NCBI GenBank assembly: GCA_035544215.1
Contig: DATKHY010000007.1
Coordinates: 1,612,001 to 1,676,000, forward strand
Source: Candidatus Binatia bacterium
GTDB taxonomy: Bacteria; Vulcanimicrobiota; Vulcanimicrobiia; Vulcanimicrobiales; Vulcanimicrobiaceae
Reading direction: 5' to 3'
DNA length: 64,000 nt
Shown here: one piece after another, positions 10,510 through 19,117 of the stretch
How positions within the stretch are numbered: the first letter of the stretch is position 1
How the letters are laid out: the number at the start of each line of letters is the position of its first letter
Notes under the pieces: model-generated
Told to the model about the DNA's origin: nothing
Seen by the model: the letters and a program-made list of their open reading frames with translations, nothing else
The model's database searches: none
Translations under genes and position numbers: made by a program

Positions 10510-11226
10510 CTAGCCTTTGATTATCATGCGCGAGACGATGGAGGCCCACAGCTCCGAATCGCGTTTTGACAAAGGGCGGCCTTGTACGATCGCGTCGTGC
10601 AGTCTGGCCTGTATGCACAGAACCACGGCGCGCGCCAGCGATTCGGCAGCGTCATTGCGGCCGATTCCGGCACGGTTGAGTTCGCCGATGTAAACGGTCC
10701 AGACGTGTTCAAGTTTCCTGTTGTGTGCCTCCCAGAGCGCTTGGAGCACCGAGCTGTCGCCCCGCGTCTCAATGAAAGCCTTTAGCAAACCGGTGCGCCT
10801 GCGCGCTTGTTCGAAGACTCCCTCGAGCAACCGGGAAATCTTGCGGCGTTCCTCGCTCGCGTCGCCCGTGACGTGAAGATCAAGCGACGGCAACGCTTGC
10901 TGGGCTAATGCAATCGCGCTGCCGAGCAAATCGTGCATGCTCCGAAAATGGCGATAGAACGTCGCATGGGTCATTTGTGCGCGCCGTGCGACGGCCTTAA
11001 CCGTCAGCGCCTTGAAGCGACGCGATTGGAGTAGTCCGAGAAACGCCTTCAGGAAACGGTCACGCGTTTCTTTGGCACGATCCTCGGGATGTCTTGCCGG
11101 GTGCGCTTCGACCCGGCCAAGATACCTCCAGCGCGATTTTCGGAGGCCGCTGACGGGATCGCGAACGCTGTCGACCACGTATCGATACGAACGGCCGCCG
11201 ACCTTCTTGATGACTTCGTATGACAT
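10510..11226 (-). CDS. TetR-family transcriptional regulator with N-terminal extension
   Basis: A 238-residue repressor-type protein. Residues 1-40 (YEVIKKVGGRSYRYVVDSV, SGLRKSRWRYLGRVE) form a small beta-rich extension absent from most TetR proteins. The TetR DNA-binding region follows at about 52-100, with RDRFLKAFLGLLQSRRFKALTV and the recognition helix in AQMTHATFYRHFRSMHDLL. The rest is the helical ligand and dimer domain. The gene is divergent from the FAD monooxygenase at 11346 across 119 AT-rich bases, so control of that oxygenase is likely (inference). Confidence 0.88.
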   Translation of the reverse strand: MSYEVIKKVGGRSYRYVVDSVRDPVSGLRKSRWRYLGRVEAHPARHPEDRAKETRDRFLKAFLGLLQSRRFKALTVKAVARRAQMTHATFYRHFRSMHDLLGSAIALAQQALPSLDLHVTGDASEERRKISRLLEGVFEQARRRTGLLKAFIETRGDSSVLQALWEAHNRKLEHVWTVYIGELNRAGIGRNDAAESLARAVVLCIQARLHDAIVQGRPLSKRDSELWASIVSRMIIKG

Positions 11227-11345
11227 AGGACGCTCCCAACGTGTGGTAGAACATCTTTATATACTGTATCGTGAAATACCTACACTTTGAGACAATCGCC
11301 GCGACTGCGTAAACTCGTTCGTACCATGCGTACCGCCTGAGGAAA

Positions 11346-12947
11346 GTGAGAACGCCTGCTTTGCGAACCCAACCGCAAGTCCTTATCGTGGGGGCCGGGC
11401 CAAGCGGACTCGTTTTGGCGCTTCTTTTGGCGCGGTTCGGCATACCGTTTCGAATCATTGACAAGGAAAAGGAGACCGGGACTACCTCCAGAGCGCTTAT
11501 CGTGCACGCGCGTACCCTGGAGTTCTACCGGCAGCTTGGCATAGCCGATGACGTCGTGCAAGCTGCACAAAAGTTCGTGGCCGTGAACCTATGGGTTAAC
11601 GCAAAGCCGCGCGCCAGGCTCGCGTTCGGAGACATCGGAGCGACCCTAAGCAAGTACCCGTACAGCCTGATCTTCCCTCAGGATAAACATGAGCAAATCC
11701 TAATCCAGGCGTTGGGCAAACACGGGGTCGAGGTCGAGCGCGATTGCGATCTCGTGGGTCTTGAAACCAGCCGCGAACACATAACCGGATCGATACGGCG
11801 CGCCGATGGGAACACGGAGCAGTGTGAGGTCGCGTATATCGCCGGCTGCGACGGCGCCCATTCGACGGTACGCGAGACGGTGAAGATCGGCTTGCCGGGC
11901 GGTACATACTCACACCTCTGGTACGTCGTGGACGTGGACTATGCGGGTCCCCTTACGGCCAACGAAGTGTATATTTCTATGGATCGGCGCGACGCTCTAG
12001 CGGTGTTTCCGATGAGGGAAGCGGGAAGGGCCCGCGTCGTAGGCCAGGCGCCTCCCAAACCCGACGGTTCGCCGGTCGCTTGGGGTGACGTCAGTGTGCG
12101 TGTCAGCAAAGAGCTGCGCACGCAGGTGCACGACGTCCGTTGGTTCTCGACCTACCACGTGCATCACCGGGTCGCCGAGCATTTTCGGAAAGAGCGCGTG
12201 TTTCTCGTGGGAGATGCCGCGCATCTGCACAGCCCAGTCGGCGGCCAAGGCATGAACACCGGCATTGGCGACGCCGTCAATCTGGCGTGGAAGCTCGCGG
12301 CCGTTCTGCGCGGTCAGTCGTCGGGCGAATTGCTTGATTCCTACGAACCCGAGCGGATCAGATTTGCGCGCGGTCTCGTTGCAAGCACCGACAGAATGTT
12401 CAGCGTATTGAATAGTAAAAGTCCCTGGGCCGGTCTGTTTCGAACGTTTGTGGCGCCGACGTTTCTGCCACCGCTGCTGCGTCTAGGATCCGCACGCGCG
12501 TTGGCGTTCCGCATTCTGTCGCAGACCTCCATTGAATACCGAAACAGTCCCATAAGCCTGGGGCGCGTCGGATGTCTGCGAGCCGGAGATCGTCTCCCCT
12601 TTGCTCAGTTTCCGTCGATGCCTGGCGGTGATAACTTTGCACCGCTGAACACAATTGATTGGCAAGTGCACTTTTATGGAGAGCCCAGCGGTTCCCTACG
12701 CAAAACGTGTGAAGCTTATGGCCTCCCATTGCATGCCTTCATGTGGCAAAGGAGGCTACACTCTACGGGTCTGCGCGAGAACGCACTCTATCTAGTTCGC
12801 CCCGACGGACACGTCGGGTTTGCTCACCCGACCGACGATACCGCCGCACTGGAACGCTACCTGCTCGGCTCGCCCGCGTTTATCACCCGAGTACAACATT
12901 GGAAAGAACCCGCCGACGCGTCGCCTTCGTTCGATGGAGGGCGCTAA
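11346..12947 (+). CDS. FAD-dependent monooxygenase (PheA/TfdB-type aromatic hydroxylase)
   Basis: A 533-residue class A flavoprotein hydroxylase. It has the dinucleotide motif VGAGPSGL (GxGxxG at 16-21), an Arg-rich substrate/NADPH region around CDGAHSTVRETV, and the second FAD motif LVGDAAHLHSPVGGQGMNTG near residue 290. The C-terminal thioredoxin-like tail seen in phenol hydroxylase-like members is present but short. Expected reaction: NAD(P)H- and O2-dependent hydroxylation of an aromatic or polyketide-like ring. The GTG start has GAGGAAA just upstream. It is divergent from TetR and directly followed by the methyltransferase-like gene. Confidence 0.88.
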   Translation: MRTPALRTQPQVLIVGAGPSGLVLALLLARFGIPFRIIDKEKETGTTSRALIVHARTLEFYRQLGIADDVVQAAQKFVAVNLWVNAKPRARLAFGDIGATLSKYPYSLIFPQDKHEQILIQALGKHGVEVERDCDLVGLETSREHITGSIRRADGNTEQCEVAYIAGCDGAHSTVRETVKIGLPGGTYSHLWYVVDVDYAGPLTANEVYISMDRRDALAVFPMREAGRARVVGQAPPKPDGSPVAWGDVSVRVSKELRTQVHDVRWFSTYHVHHRVAEHFRKERVFLVGDAAHLHSPVGGQGMNTGIGDAVNLAWKLAAVLRGQSSGELLDSYEPERIRFARGLVASTDRMFSVLNSKSPWAGLFRTFVAPTFLPPLLRLGSARALAFRILSQTSIEYRNSPISLGRVGCLRAGDRLPFAQFPSMPGGDNFAPLNTIDWQVHFYGEPSGSLRKTCEAYGLPLHAFMWQRRLHSTGLRENALYLVRPDGHVGFAHPTDDTAALERYLLGSPAFITRVQHWKEPADASPSFDGGR

Positions 12948-12948
12948 C

Positions 12949-13515
12949 GTGACCGGCATTCTAGGAGCGGCGACCATCGCGTTGCTTCTCGCCATCGTAC
13001 TCATGCGGGTTGCGATACTCCGACGCGCCGGAACCGTAGCGGTGCAATTCGGTAAAACGGATAGGCGGGACTTTCTCATTCCCCCGTTTGCGGTGTTCTA
13101 CTTTTATTTGATCTTTGCGAGTGCATTGCATTGGCCGACGCCGCTTCACTCTAAGATGTTCGATTCAACCGCGGCGGCTTGGGTCGGCATCGCGTCGTGC
13201 ATCGCCGCGCTTGGGCTGATGTTTGTCACCTTGCTGTCGTTCGGCCAAAGCTTTCGCATCGGCATCGACACCGATCACCCGGGCGCGCTCGTTACGTCGG
13301 GCGCCTTCGCCTACACGCGGAATCCCATCTACGTCGCATTCGCAGCGGTGCTGATCGGCGAGTTTCTCATCCTGCCGCATTGGGTGCTCTTGCTGTACGT
13401 TGTCGCAGGCATCGCCCTCTTGCACCGTCAAGTGTTACGCGAAGAAACCTATCTGCAATCGTACTACGGCTCGGAATTTACACGGTATCGCAAGCGTGTT
13501 CCGCGGTACTTTTAA
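12949..13515 (+). CDS. Isoprenylcysteine carboxyl methyltransferase-family membrane protein
   Basis: About 188 residues, with four to five predicted membrane helices. The C-terminal half has the SAM-binding signature of the ICMT/PEMT families: LLSFGQSFRIGIDTDHPG, then GAFAYTRNPIYVAF and the end block EETYLQSYYGSEFTRYRKRVPRYF. The substrate is probably a small hydrophobic molecule, not a prenylated protein. The reading frame is open further upstream, but the GTG at 12949 has GGAGG 8 bases before it and sits just after the monooxygenase stop, so I chose it. Coupling suggests it methylates a product of the hydroxylase (inference). Confidence 0.75.
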   Translation: MTGILGAATIALLLAIVLMRVAILRRAGTVAVQFGKTDRRDFLIPPFAVFYFYLIFASALHWPTPLHSKMFDSTAAAWVGIASCIAALGLMFVTLLSFGQSFRIGIDTDHPGALVTSGAFAYTRNPIYVAFAAVLIGEFLILPHWVLLLYVVAGIALLHRQVLREETYLQSYYGSEFTRYRKRVPRYF

Positions 13516-13886
13516 ATGACGGTGATGTGACTACGTGCGGGCGATCTTGCTGCCAACGGCGCAGGCGCTCTTGGCCGAGTAGTATGCGGTGATCTGCTCG
13601 CGCCTCGGATGCACGTCAGAGCGTCGCGCGGTCCGGCGTGTCACTTTGTCAGCGACCTGCTTATGAAGATCCGTGTCTCCGGAGATACTACATTCGTGAC
13701 CTTGCGGTCGGGATCTTGAACGGGGCTCGCGCGGGGGCCGTCGTGATCTACAGGAACGCGAGTGGCTCGGGCACTGTTATAAGCGCGCCTCTAGCCAGAG
13801 AGTACTTCGACGGCGTGACGCCGGAATCGGGAGCCAAAGATAACAGTGGGCAGGCCGGCCGCTGGAGCGGCTGCTTTCTAACATTT

Positions 13887-14034
13887 TCTAACGGAGCGCT
13901 CGGGGGTGGTCGGGAAGGGAGAGTATCGGCGGGGAACTCGGAGGCGAAAAAGCCTTACAAAATAACGCTATTCGCTAGTGGACGGGACTCTACGGAACCC
14001 CCGAGCGTAGGTTCGATTCCCGTTGGCGCTACCA
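13887..14034 (+). repeat. Divergent copy of the att-flanking repeat, ending in a tRNA-Glu 3' fragment
   Basis: Starts with TCTAACGGA, as in the copies at 37545, 47994, 55531 and 59048. It contains the later shared parts (CGCTATTCGCTAGTGGACGG compared with the GACTATCGGGTATTCGACGG stretch of the 37.6 kb copy) and ends in 25 bases identical to the tRNA-Glu 3' end. It is much more diverged than the other copies. Confidence 0.55.
14010..14034 (+). other. Putative attachment site: tRNA-Glu 3' end fragment
   Basis: Twenty-five bases identical to 6307-6331 including CCA. The bases before it (GCGTA) do not match tRNA-Glu, and the T stem would mispair, so this is a fragment and not a tRNA. It lies 7.7 kb from the intact tRNA in direct orientation. 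Confidence 0.7.
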
Positions 14035-14234
14035 GAAAACGGCCTGTATTTGCAGGCATTTTTCGATGCCCGCGGCGATGCGGTTGCCATTCGGTTGCCG
14101 TGCCGCGTCAAAATCGGCCGCCGCGAGCCGTTCGCGACGTTCGCCGAGAAAATACACCGCAGTATGGTGCGCAAGAAAATCCTCCGGAGCGTAAGGTTCG
14201 CGGCCGCGCGATGGCCTTTAACTACATGGGCTAA

Positions 14235-14375
14235 ATGTTGATCAAGTTCGTCGATCTAAAAGGGGTGCGGCTCGATGAGAAGCTCTCGGCGTTCGTTCCG
14301 AACGCCATGTTCCGCGATATCGCGCGGATCATGATACCGAACAATCCCCCGCTTTCAAGCGGAGGAGTATTGTAA
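14235..14375 (+). CDS. Short open frame, 46 residues, unknown
   Basis: ATG at 14235 to TAA at 14373. The product starts MLIKFVDLKGVRLDEK and has no recognisable domain. The stop overlaps the ATG of the next frame (TAATG), and GGAGGA lies 10-14 bases before that next ATG. It may be the end of a decayed gene. Weak support. Confidence 0.25.
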   Translation: MLIKFVDLKGVRLDEKLSAFVPNAMFRDIARIMIPNNPPLSSGGVL

Positions 14376-14620
14376 TGACGCGCCGCTCACCGGCGGCGTT
14401 GCTCGTTTTCGCATTATTCGCCGCCGCACCGCTGCCTGCACCTTCCGACACCGCCCTGCGCACAGCACTGCAGCGCGATTTGAACCAATATTTGAGCGCT
14501 CGCGCCAAAATCGAACATGTCTCCGCGATCTCCCTGGGCGTCAGCCTTCACGGTCGTAAGACTGTCGCACGCTGCTGCGGAGCCCATCGCGGCTGCCAGC
14601 ACGAGCGATGCGAAAGGTAG
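14375..14620 (+). pseudogene. 5' fragment of a beta-lactamase-family serine hydrolase gene
   Basis: Eighty-one codons with a clear signal peptide (SPAALLVFALFAAAPLPAPS) and a stretch LNQYLSARAKIEHVSAISLGVSLHG. This looks like the segment before the SxxK motif in exported beta-lactamase or DD-peptidase-like hydrolases. The remaining 300 or so residues, including all catalytic motifs, are missing. The frame degrades after residue 63 and ends where the oppositely oriented serine hydrolase gene ends. A good ribosome site (GGAGGA) precedes the ATG, so it may still be translated. Confidence 0.45.
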
Positions 14621-14621
14621 C

Positions 14622-15359
14622 CTAGACGTCTGCAAACTCCATGTCAGGAAGGACGAGGATGTCGGCGATTTTCCCACTGTCGTCCCATTTGTAGACGTAT
14701 ACCATCGTTTTTTCCTTGGCTTTCACGGTAAAGATGTAGGTCGTCGCGGGCTTGCGACGGTCTACGCTCTCGAGTTCGTAGGTGCGCGGGCCGTACCGCG
14801 AGAGCGCTCGTAGAGCTGCCAGGTGGCTGGGGGTGAGCAGCGCGCGCATGTCGCCGGTCACGTTGCTCGTATCGGGCTGTCCTGCGATGGCGGCGTTGAG
14901 CCACGCAGTCGCCGCGCGCAAGCGCTGCGGGTCGCCTGTTGGCGGCGGAGGCGACGACGCTGGTGCGGCACTGCTCGAACTCGGCTGAGGCACCAGAACC
15001 TTGTAGATCGCGCGAACGGTCGTGTTGTAGCTGTAGTACGGCGCGTTGGAGAGAACGATAATGGCGAGACGGTCGTCGGGAAAACGTGCATCTTGCGAGG
15101 CGGATCCCGTCGTGTTTCCGCCGTGCCAGATGTAGCGATGTCCGTTGGGCATTCGACCCACTCGTATCCCCATGCCATAGCCCTCTCCGCCAGGGCTCGA
15201 CGCACCGGGCCCGGGAGCGAACATCTCGGCGAGCGATCGCGGCGAGAGAATCTTCCCGCCGTCCAGGGCGGCGTTCCATTTCTCCAGATCCGAGACGTCG
15301 CTCACTAATCCGCCGGCGGCCCCAATCCACTGTAATCCCAAAACGGCGCCGGTTCCCAT
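14622..15359 (-). CDS. Serine hydrolase (beta-lactamase family), 3' part after a frameshift
   Basis: A 245-codon open frame that continues the beta-lactamase fold of the frame at 15305-16084 in another phase. It begins in sense with LQWIGAAGGLVSDVSDLEKW, then shows the third active-site motif as WHGGNTTG (equivalent of the KTG/HTG box). It ends in an extra domain of about 100 residues with a Ser/Pro-rich linker (PQPSSSSAAPASSPPPP). The two frames overlap by 55 bases, so one inserted or lost base near 15310-15330 separates them. This is either a true pseudogene or a sequence error. Confidence 0.7.
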   Translation of the reverse strand: MGTGAVLGLQWIGAAGGLVSDVSDLEKWNAALDGGKILSPRSLAEMFAPGPGASSPGGEGYGMGIRVGRMPNGHRYIWHGGNTTGSASQDARFPDDRLAIIVLSNAPYYSYNTTVRAIYKVLVPQPSSSSAAPASSPPPPTGDPQRLRAATAWLNAAIAGQPDTSNVTGDMRALLTPSHLAALRALSRYGPRTYELESVDRRKPATTYIFTVKAKEKTMVYVYKWDDSGKIADILVLPDMEFADV

Positions 15360-16084
15360 GGGCCGAGTGCGAAGCTGCTGTATTCGCCAGCAACGTTCGG
15401 CTTCACGTTTTTCGAAAGTCGGAGGTACGTCGCATTCATTCCGAGCGGCCCGAAGAAATGCCGCTGCAAGAAATCGTAGAAGGTCATGCCACTAACATGC
15501 TCGATGACCATCTGCGCCAGCATGTAGCCCGTATTGCTATATTGCCAGCGCGTACCAGGAGGGAAATCCAGGGGCAGCGACTTCACCAGATCGGCCGCCT
15601 CTTTCGGCGATAGCGCCGGACGGCGCATCGAGTGTAGAAACATTGGGGCCTCGACGTAGTCGGCGTAACCGCTGCTCATTGTGAGGAGCTCGCGCAGCGT
15701 CACTTCGCCGGCATGCGGTATCCCAGGAAAGTATTTCGAGAGGCGGTCGTTGACGTTCAGCTTGCCTTCGTCTTGCAAGAGCAGGATCGAGGCTGCGGCA
15801 AACTGTTTCGTATTCGAGCCGATCATGTACGGCGTCGATGGCTGCGCCGGCGCGTTCGGGTCGACCGTGCGGTTACCGAATGCGTGTAGATAGACCGTCT
15901 TTCCGTCGCGCCCCACACCAATGACGACGCTCGGGGCGAAGCGTCCCGAGACCGAGGTCTCCCCAATGCGGTCGATCGCCGCCGTTTGCGCAGCGCTCAG
16001 TCCGCTTGTGAGCTGCGCTTGCGGTGCAGCCCCAAGCAGGCCGGCCGCCAAAACGATCGCGCAGAATGCTTTTCTGGTCATCAT
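15305..16084 (-). CDS. Serine hydrolase (beta-lactamase family), 5' part before a frameshift
   Basis: A 259-codon frame with a signal peptide (FCAIVLAAGLLGAAPQAQ) and the first two active-site motifs of class C beta-lactamase/DD-peptidase relatives: SNTK (Ser90, Lys93) and YSN (182-184). The normal continuation is found in the overlapping frame 14622-15359, while this frame ends in an unrelated GLGPPAD. If repaired, the product would be about 485 residues, usual for exported S12-type hydrolases with a C-terminal accessory domain. It starts 7 bases after the TAP-like hydrolase and is probably cotranscribed with it. Confidence 0.75.
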   Translation of the reverse strand: MMTRKAFCAIVLAAGLLGAAPQAQLTSGLSAAQTAAIDRIGETSVSGRFAPSVVIGVGRDGKTVYLHAFGNRTVDPNAPAQPSTPYMIGSNTKQFAAASILLLQDEGKLNVNDRLSKYFPGIPHAGEVTLRELLTMSSGYADYVEAPMFLHSMRRPALSPKEAADLVKSLPLDFPPGTRWQYSNTGYMLAQMVIEHVSGMTFYDFLQRHFFGPLGMNATYLRLSKNVKPNVAGEYSSFALGPWEPAPFWDYSGLGPPAD

Positions 16085-16091
16085 CCTGCCC

Positions 16092-17576
16092 CTAGTGGTG
16101 GCACAGTATCGTCGCTGGAACCGACTTCGGATCGTTTAAGAATTTTACCATCGCGTCGTATGAGCACTGAGATCGAACCAACGTCTGATGCCCGTCGACA
16201 TCGGCGATCAGCAGAACGGAACCGGGGATTTGCTGGTGGACGGCAAGTGCATTCGGAAATGCCGTCGAGGGATCGCGCGCCGGATTGGCGACCATCACGT
16301 TTCGGTGCCACCCGACGTGGAGGACGTGCGGCGGATTGGTTGCCGGCCGCGACCAGCCGGTGCAGTCGGCAGCACCGGGGCCCATGTGCGCGATCGGCGT
16401 CCAGTCCCAATACCGCCACGCAAAGCGGGGCGCCTCACGGACAACCGTCTGTCCGGTTTTGACGAAAGCGTCGTAGTCGTTTACCGGCCCGTAGTCGGCG
16501 CAGACGACGCCGGCATACAGGCCCCCCTCTCCGGCGGTGATTTGGGCGTCCTGCGATCCGCTGCCCCGCGCTTCCGCCGCAGTCTTCGTAAACGCGTCGA
16601 TGGCGGTCATGTCGCCGCGGCTTACCTCGGCGAGCATCTTAGTGATTGCCGGCCAACCGACGTGCGGATCTTGCCCTGCAGCCAGCATAAGGGCGACCAG
16701 AAGTCGCGTGATGGGCGCCTTGGCGACACCGGCATCGTACGCCGCCCCGACGTTTTTGCCGTGGAGCGCGCAGCCGGCAGTGCGGCCGCACCAAGCTGAC
16801 ATGTGCTGAAATGTCTCATTCAATGCGAGAATCGCACGCGTGATGTCGGTCGGCTGATCGACACTGTGGTCCACGACGCCGTCCAACACCAGAGCCTTCA
16901 CGTGGGAACCGTAGCGTTCCAGATACATTGCAGCGTACACCGTTCCGTAGGAGCCGGCGTACGCGACAAGGCCATCGTTCGGGGTCAACGCACGCCGAAT
17001 TCGCTCGATGTCCGCGGCCGTGTCGATTGCCGAGAGATGCGGCATGAGCGGCCGGCTCAACGCAAAGCACGTCCGAAAGAACGTGGAGTTCTTGACCATG
17101 ATGGCCCGAAATTGGGGGCGCGTCGGAGGTTGTGCAGAAGGCGCCGACGGCTTAGGCACTCTGTTGGGATCGCAGCGTATGGGGTCGCTTTTTCCGACCC
17201 CGCGCGGATCGAACGTCACGACGTCGTAGTACCGGCGGAACTTTGAGACTTGCTTTTCGGCTGCGCTCAGCGTTGGCTCGATACCGACGCCTGGTCCGCC
17301 GGGAATGATGAGCAGCACGCCGCGCTTGCGTCCTATACCTGTTGCGCGCATGCGCGCTAGGCGAAGGCTCAGCGTCGCACCGTCCGGTTTCGCCGGACCG
17401 ATTGGCACGGTCAGCATCGCGCACTGAGCGTCCTTGATCTCTGGACAGGCCGCCCAGTTTAGGTGAGGCGCGCCAGCGGCCGGCGCAGCGGCAAGAAGAC
17501 GAGTTGGCAGCGCCAGCGATGCGGCGACTAGCGTGCACAAACAAAGGATAGCTAGACGAGACAAATCACCCTCCAT
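16092..17576 (-). CDS. TAP-like secreted alpha/beta hydrolase
   Basis: A 494-residue exported protein (signal peptide LAILCLCTLVAASLALP) of the tripeptidyl-aminopeptidase/proline-iminopeptidase-like group. The oxyanion motif IPGGPGVG (91-98), FDPRGVGKSDP (122-132) and the nucleophile elbow AGSYGTVYA with Ser209 are clear. The C-terminal TAP-like segment contains GSVLLIADVDGHQTL, with the acid and His of the triad. Several Cys pairs suggest an oxidised extracellular fold. It probably releases short peptides or amino-acyl groups outside the cell. The downstream beta-lactamase-family gene is 7 bases away. Confidence 0.85.
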   Translation of the reverse strand: MEGDLSRLAILCLCTLVAASLALPTRLLAAAPAAGAPHLNWAACPEIKDAQCAMLTVPIGPAKPDGATLSLRLARMRATGIGRKRGVLLIIPGGPGVGIEPTLSAAEKQVSKFRRYYDVVTFDPRGVGKSDPIRCDPNRVPKPSAPSAQPPTRPQFRAIMVKNSTFFRTCFALSRPLMPHLSAIDTAADIERIRRALTPNDGLVAYAGSYGTVYAAMYLERYGSHVKALVLDGVVDHSVDQPTDITRAILALNETFQHMSAWCGRTAGCALHGKNVGAAYDAGVAKAPITRLLVALMLAAGQDPHVGWPAITKMLAEVSRGDMTAIDAFTKTAAEARGSGSQDAQITAGEGGLYAGVVCADYGPVNDYDAFVKTGQTVVREAPRFAWRYWDWTPIAHMGPGAADCTGWSRPATNPPHVLHVGWHRNVMVANPARDPSTAFPNALAVHQQIPGSVLLIADVDGHQTLVRSQCSYDAMVKFLNDPKSVPATILCHH

Positions 17577-17873
17577 GCACAGAGAGTTACGTTTCGCGAG
17601 CGATTGTTACACGAAAGCGGCGACGACCCTCGTAAGCCTAAGCTGAAGCAAACGACCAGGCGGCCGCTTTTTCTAGGCCATTACCGCCCGCGCATCGGGC
17701 GTCCCGTTTTCCCTTGAGCAATGCTTTGCCCGAGTCTACCTCTAGGCGCTCGATCGTGACGTCCAAGGCTTCCGACACGCGCGCTGCCGTATCCACGAGG
17801 AATCGTATCAACCTCGTCTCGACGACTTACGAAGCCATTCCCACGGCAAAACGAGAGCATTGCCTGTAGCCCA
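17577..17873. other. Intergenic, nothing recognisable
   Basis: About 300 bases upstream of the TAP-like hydrolase. No open frame with support was found on either strand. Confidence 0.5.
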
Positions 17874-18032
17874 TTAACCGCGTGGGAGGTTAGCGTTCAT
17901 GCCCGACCGTACAGCGTAGTGCGGCTGTGGTGTCGACAGAGAGAACGGCGATTGAGTGCCACCGCACGCAGCGAGCGCAAAGGAGATAAAGACAAGCGTC
18001 AACGTTGCGGCTGCGCGGTGAAAGCTGTTCAT
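17874..18032 (-). CDS. Small lipoprotein, 52 residues
   Basis: Too short for routine gene calling, but it has all the marks of a lipoprotein: a positively charged start (MNSFHR), the hydrophobic run AAATLTLVFISFALAAC with lipobox ALAAC (Cys23), then a short polar tail of 29 residues ending in LPRG. AAGGAAGG lies 9 bases upstream of the ATG as a strong ribosome site. It sits between the TAP-like hydrolase and the graveyard region. No family recognised. It could also be the surviving 5' end of a longer lipoprotein gene. Confidence 0.5.
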   Translation of the reverse strand: MNSFHRAAATLTLVFISFALAACGGTQSPFSLSTPQPHYAVRSGMNANLPRG

Positions 18033-18332
18033 TCTGGAAAACCTTCCTTTGCGACAGCCCGTCCGGTCTGTAGAGGCGGCGGTGCCGCGGAAGGCGCCCG
18101 CGATTTGCGGACGTCTTGGGTCGTCGCTTGAGACTCAACAGAGTCTAAAACGGCACGTCTTTAAAAGCGCCGCGCTGCCCGAGCCTTGCAGTCTATGAGC
18201 TTAGAATGACCAGAGAACATTCTCAGCCCGCAGACGGGTACTAAGCTCCGCGCACTTCGTATCTGTTGACCACGTGGGTGCACGTAAATGTTGCAATAGT
18301 CCACCGTAAGCGCAGGCTCGTCACGCACTTCA

Positions 18333-18355
18333 GGCCACTTTTCGTTCATGTGGCC
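18333..18355 (+). repeat. 23-bp inverted-repeat motif, copy 1
   Basis: GGCCAC, 11-base spacer beginning TTTT, then GTGGCC and ATCG. Member of the seven-copy family with exactly the same arm and spacer length between 18.3 and 29.3 kb. Confidence 0.55.
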
Positions 18356-18384
18356 ATCGAAACTCAAGCGTTTCCCGGATATTG

Positions 18385-18573
18385 TCTATGATGACACATG
18401 GACTTATCGACTGTCAGGACGATCCGCGTTTCGTCAGTCAAAGGGGAACTAAAATGGGTAGACGCAGCCTTCTCCACGTCGTGCACGGCAAAATAGGTTT
18501 CGATGGAATTGAGATTAGTGGTAATGTCGCTGAGGTCGCTACCGCCGCGATGCGCTTGGCTTCTTTGCACTAG
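18385..18573 (+). pseudogene. C-terminal fragment of a PhzF-family isomerase gene
   Basis: The translated stretch DPRFVSQRGTKMGRRSLLHV and the following GFDGIEISGNVAEVATAAMR align without gaps to the C-terminus of the intact PhzF-family protein at 31125-32027 (TRLVSEQGTQMGRRSFLHV and so on). The catalytic N-terminal domain and the DPATGSA motif are missing. It is a remnant of a paralogue. Confidence 0.7.
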
Positions 18574-18593
18574 CTCGGTTCACGGCCACGTAT

Positions 18594-18845
18594 ATGCGAA
18601 TCCAACATCTAGCCGCCGGCGTCATCCTGCTGCTCGTAACTGCTACAGCGTGTTTTCCGAGCAGCAACAGGCCTAAAGCGAACGGACTGAGGACTGACCT
18701 TCGTTCAAACCACGAGAGTCGCCCTTGCTCACGAGCTTCTACCGACCAACGGCGCAAACAGGTGTTCCGGGAGATTTATGTGATGACGCACGTCACTGAC
18801 GTTCCGGCATCTGCATTTCCAACGCTTCCGCCAGATTGTCTTTAA
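18594..18845 (+). pseudogene. Possible remnant of a lipoprotein / antibiotic-biosynthesis-monooxygenase-like gene
   Basis: Eighty-three codons with a lipoprotein-like start (GVILLLVTATAC, Cys about 20), then a polar stretch and FREIYVMTHVTDVPAS. The latter looks like the first strand of an ABM-type ferredoxin-like domain before the frame is lost. It could equally be a short lipoprotein. No Shine-Dalgarno stands out. Confidence 0.3.
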
Positions 18846-18918
18846 CTCCAGAGGTCCGCGACGTAACACCGCTTAGGAGAGATCTACGCGGCTGTCATCT
18901 GCATTCCGTTGTCGCGGG

Positions 18919-19083
18919 TTTCTTTACCTATCCGCGGTGCCGGATTGGTTCTCGCGCAGAGTGCTGGCTTGGCGGTTCACCAACAGGCTCACGATCGGGT
19001 TCTGCATCACACTGATGAGGACGCGATCTCGCAGTTCGGCGCGCTTGGCAAACTACGGCACACTCGGCGACTTCATCACATAA
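18919..19083 (+). mobile_element. IS3-family transposase (OrfB) remnant
   Basis: A 54-codon frame reading FLYLSAVPDWFSRRVLAWRF, which matches the DDE integrase core of IS3-family OrfB proteins around the second catalytic Asp (usual form YLYAVIDLFSRRIVGW). The sequence then drifts (RSSARLANYGTLGDF resembles the stretch before the third motif) and ends at TAA. No terminal repeats were found, so it is a decayed piece of an insertion sequence. Confidence 0.6.
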
Positions 19084-19117
19084 GGCCGCATCCGACACTG
19101 CGGAAAAGAGGAAAGTC

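Larger units (their letters stand above)
13516..14234. other. Gene-poor boundary region containing a tRNA-Glu 3' end fragment
   Basis: No supported gene. An open frame at 13638-14234 (198 codons) runs straight through the repeat at 13887-14034 and has no family features, so I do not call it. The region holds a divergent copy of the tandem-motif repeat and the att-like fragment, and forms the junction between two accessory blocks. Confidence 0.6.

Noticed and set aside
14010-14034. A second complete tRNA-Glu gene
   Set aside because: Only the 3' 25 bases are present; there is no anticodon or D arm.
13638-14234. 198-codon plus-strand frame across the att-like fragment
   Set aside because: Runs through a non-coding repeat and tRNA fragment; no family features.
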